From positions 1-37,045 of the forward strand of contig JAHDSC010000130.1 of the NCBI GenBank assembly GCA_018432925.1: a stretch of DNA of 37,045 nucleotides, written 5' to 3'. Shown piece after piece: positions 35,525-37,045 of this stretch. The notes under the pieces are model-generated. The model was not told the DNA's origin. It worked only from the letters and a program-made list of their open reading frames with translations, and did not search any database. The stretch's first letter is position 1. Each line of letters begins with the position of its first letter. The DNA comes from Desulfobacterales bacterium (GTDB lineage: Bacteria; Desulfobacterota; Desulfobacteria; Desulfobacterales; JAHDSC01). The position numbers were made by a program, and so were the translations under genes.

Positions 35525-35662
35525 GAAAAAAATCATCCTTTTGTGAAAGAAATGAGTAACGGAGCCCCGTTTTTACTCCATGGAATCCTTATCTTTATCG
35601 GTCATCCGTCATTTTCGTGTTTTTTTGCAGGCACAGGTCGTGATTGTTCATGTACAAATCGA

Positions 35663-35677
35663 TACGTCATTGACGTA
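35663..35677. promoter_or_regulatory. Palindromic operator-like site TACGTCA-T-TGACGTA
   Basis: Perfect 7-bp arms around one base, about 165-175 nt upstream of the expected glnD transcription start and about 130 nt upstream of the activator gene. It could serve either divergent gene. The binding factor is not recognised. Confidence 0.4.
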
Positions 35678-35698
35678 ATTTCTGTATTTATCCCACAA

Positions 35699-35730
35699 AT
35701 TTGTATAATATTCAATATAATTATACGAAT
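35699..35730. promoter_or_regulatory. Inverted repeat, candidate enhancer site for the sigma-54 activator
   Basis: Arms ATTTGTATAAT (35699-35709) and ATTATACGAAT (35720-35730) match at 10 of 11 positions around a 10-nt spacer. It lies at about -110 to -141 from the expected glnD start, the normal distance for an enhancer used by a sigma-54 activator. Confidence 0.4.
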
Positions 35731-35814
35731 CTGTAACATTTTATGGATATTTACATTTTTTACAGACATATTTAATTTCTTTAAATTCATATTGTTATAA
35801 ATATTATGCTCTTA

Positions 35815-35830
35815 TGGCACCTTAATTGCA
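35815..35830 (+). promoter_or_regulatory. Sigma-54 (-24/-12) promoter of glnD
   Basis: TGGCAC-N5-TTGCA, a perfect match to the core consensus. The expected start is near 35840, giving a 50-nt leader before the glnD ATG. Confidence 0.85.
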
Positions 35831-35890
35831 GATTTCTAAATTGTAAGTATCACCTGGATTATTTATAAAAGGTAAAGAGTATTCAAACGA

Positions 35891-37045
35891 ATGCAAAATC
35901 ACTGTGAATCCTCCTCGAAAATGTTGTTACAGAAGAAAGAGCGACTGATTGCCGGGTTCCTGGAAGGAAAAGAACCGGCCTTTATGGAACGCCATGCCGG
36001 TATTCTGGACGATTACTTCCGCGAGAGCTTCGAAAAAAGCGAAGTCGGTCCGAAAATGGGGATGGGTAGAAATCCGTTTGCAATTATTGCGCTCGGTGGT
36101 TACGGAAGAAAAGAGCAGTGTATTCATTCCGATGTGGATCTTCTTTTTCTTTTCAAAAAAAGAATACCTGAAGAAGTGAAGGATCTTATTCGTGAGGTCA
36201 TCTATCCACTTTGGGACATCGGTTTTGAAATCGGTTATGCCATCCGATCGTTGAAAGAATGCATCCGTCTTGCCGGTACAGACTTCAATATTCTCACCCC
36301 GCTGCTGGATGCTCGCCTGATTTGCGGAATTTCTCCTTTATATTTTGAACTAATGGAACAATTGCGTTGGAAAGTAATTCTCCGGCGCAAAAAAAAAATA
36401 AGCAACTGGATCGTTGAAAAAAACCGGGAGCGTCATAAGTATTTCGGAGACTCCGCCTATCTTCTCGAACCCAATCTCAAAGAAGGACAGGGTGGTTTAA
36501 GAGATTATCACACGATGCGATGGCTTGCCGGGATAAAATCCAAGCTCGGCCATCCCATGGATCTGTCGGCCTGCGGTTTCCTTTCTTCCTCGGATTCCAA
36601 GGCGCTGTCCGGAGCTCTCTCATTTATATGGAACGTAAGGAACCATCTGCATCGTTTGACCGGTAAAAAATGTGATCGGCTTCATTTCGAATACCAGATC
36701 AAGCTGTCCGAAATTTTAGAGTTCGGTACGGAAAACAGGCATCATCCGGTGGAACAATTTTTGGGGAAACTCCACGCCCAAATGGATTTTATAAAGGAGC
36801 ACCACCGAATGTTTCTTTATGATCATGAAGTTCGGAATGCAAAGCCGTCCAAGCCTCCCGGAAAGGGATTCAATCCTCCAATGATCGAGGGTATTGAAAT
36901 TTGCAGAGGTAGACTTGGATTTGCGTCGCCGGAAACGGTTTGCCACAATCCGAAACTTTTAATGAAGATATTTGAAGAAAGTGCTCGACTCGATATTCCC
37001 TTGAGCCCGGAAGCGGAAAGACTTGTTAAAAAATCACTCCATCGG
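35891..37045 (+). CDS. glnD: PII uridylyltransferase/uridylyl-removing enzyme, 5' part
   Basis: The open frame starts at ATG 35891 and runs without a stop to the window edge (385 codons seen; full GlnD is about 850-900 residues). GlnD senses glutamine and adds or removes UMP on PII proteins. Seen: nucleotidyltransferase motif GGYGRKEQCIHSDVDLLF (69-86, metal ligands Asp81 and Asp83) and the GlnD signature EPNLKEGQGGLRD (194-206), followed by the helical linker region. The HD and ACT domains would lie beyond the edge. The ribosome-binding site is weak (AAAGAG, 11 nt before ATG). It is transcribed divergently from the sigma-54 activator gene, from its own sigma-54 promoter. Confidence 0.93.
   Translation, partial: MQNHCESSSKMLLQKKERLIAGFLEGKEPAFMERHAGILDDYFRESFEKSEVGPKMGMGRNPFAIIALGGYGRKEQCIHSDVDLLFLFKKRIPEEVKDLIREVIYPLWDIGFEIGYAIRSLKECIRLAGTDFNILTPLLDARLICGISPLYFELMEQLRWKVILRRKKKISNWIVEKNRERHKYFGDSAYLLEPNLKEGQGGLRDYHTMRWLAGIKSKLGHPMDLSACGFLSSSDSKALSGALSFIWNVRNHLHRLTGKKCDRLHFEYQIKLSEILEFGTENRHHPVEQFLGKLHAQMDFIKEHHRMFLYDHEVRNAKPSKPPGKGFNPPMIEGIEICRGRLGFASPETVCHNPKLLMKIFEESARLDIPLSPEAERLVKKSLHR

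Larger units (their letters stand above)
35537..35890. other. Divergent control region between the activator gene and glnD
   Basis: A very AT-rich 354-nt stretch. It holds a 15-bp palindrome (35663-35677), an ACAAATTTGT palindrome (35695-35704) overlapping a long inverted repeat (35699-35730), and the sigma-54 promoter of glnD (35815-35830). I cannot choose a promoter for the activator gene itself. Short frames here are low-complexity and unsupported. Confidence 0.55.

Noticed and set aside
35543..35800. 85-residue plus-strand open frame before glnD
   Set aside because: It is made of AT-rich low-complexity sequence containing the candidate regulatory palindromes and has no recognisable domain.
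1..37045. CRISPR arrays, tRNA or rRNA genes, insertion sequences, phage genes
   Set aside because: I found no regularly spaced repeats, no tRNA-like cloverleaf, no rRNA sequence and no transposase or integrase motif.

Overview
The window looks like a chromosomal segment of a strictly anaerobic Desulfobacterota (delta-proteobacterial) organism, probably a sulfate reducer or a syntroph. The evidence is the combination of a selenocysteine (Sec) peroxiredoxin, a Sec-containing HdrA, HdrBC/MvhD-type electron-transfer proteins, a four-subunit 2-oxoacid:ferredoxin oxidoreductase, a flavoredoxin-like protein, and an archaeal-type split glutamate synthase. This assignment is an inference; the window has no rRNA or other phylogenetic marker. 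I saw no tRNA, rRNA, CRISPR array, transposase or phage gene.

Region 1 (1-7.3 kb, + strand). A peroxiredoxin gene reads through an in-frame UGA at the peroxidatic position, has a hairpin just downstream, and ends in a strong intrinsic terminator. After a 0.6-kb gap comes a compact run: flavoredoxin-like flavoprotein, transglutaminase-like protein, and a YhaO/SbcD-like nuclease plus YhaN/SbcC-like SMC ATPase pair whose genes overlap.

Region 2 (7.4-17.9 kb, - strand). One tightly packed operon, read from right to left: ferredoxin (KorD), KorA, KorB, KorC, a 1122-residue multidomain flavo/iron-sulfur protein (HdrA-like pieces around a GltD/NfnB-like core), an MvhD-HdrC-HdrB fusion, and a Sec-containing HdrA-MvhD fusion. 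A good sigma-70-like promoter lies at 18107-18134. I infer a complex that couples 2-oxoacid oxidation (ferredoxin) to NAD(P)H and to a thiol/disulfide or similar low-potential couple by flavin-based bifurcation or confurcation. No hydrogenase or formate dehydrogenase gene is present in the operon.

Region 3 (18.6-37.0 kb). A nitrogen/glutamine region. On the - strand, from right to left: a sigma-54 activator with a GAF domain, glutamine synthetase, a class I glutamine amidotransferase, the three parts of a split glutamate synthase (class II glutaminase; ferredoxin-FMN synthase domain; GXGXG domain fused to a GltD-like reductase), a giant GlmS-like protein, HisH, HisF and glutamine-dependent NAD+ synthetase. 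On the + strand, divergent from the activator, is the start of glnD (PII uridylyltransferase), which runs off the window. Consensus sigma-54 (-24/-12) promoters precede both glnA and glnD, and palindromes suitable as activator sites lie upstream of each. Nearly every enzyme here makes, spends or senses glutamine.

The two best finds are the two UGA-Sec genes, each with a perfect-stem hairpin at the right distance for a bacterial SECIS, and the Kor-Hdr operon with its unusual 1122-residue fusion protein.
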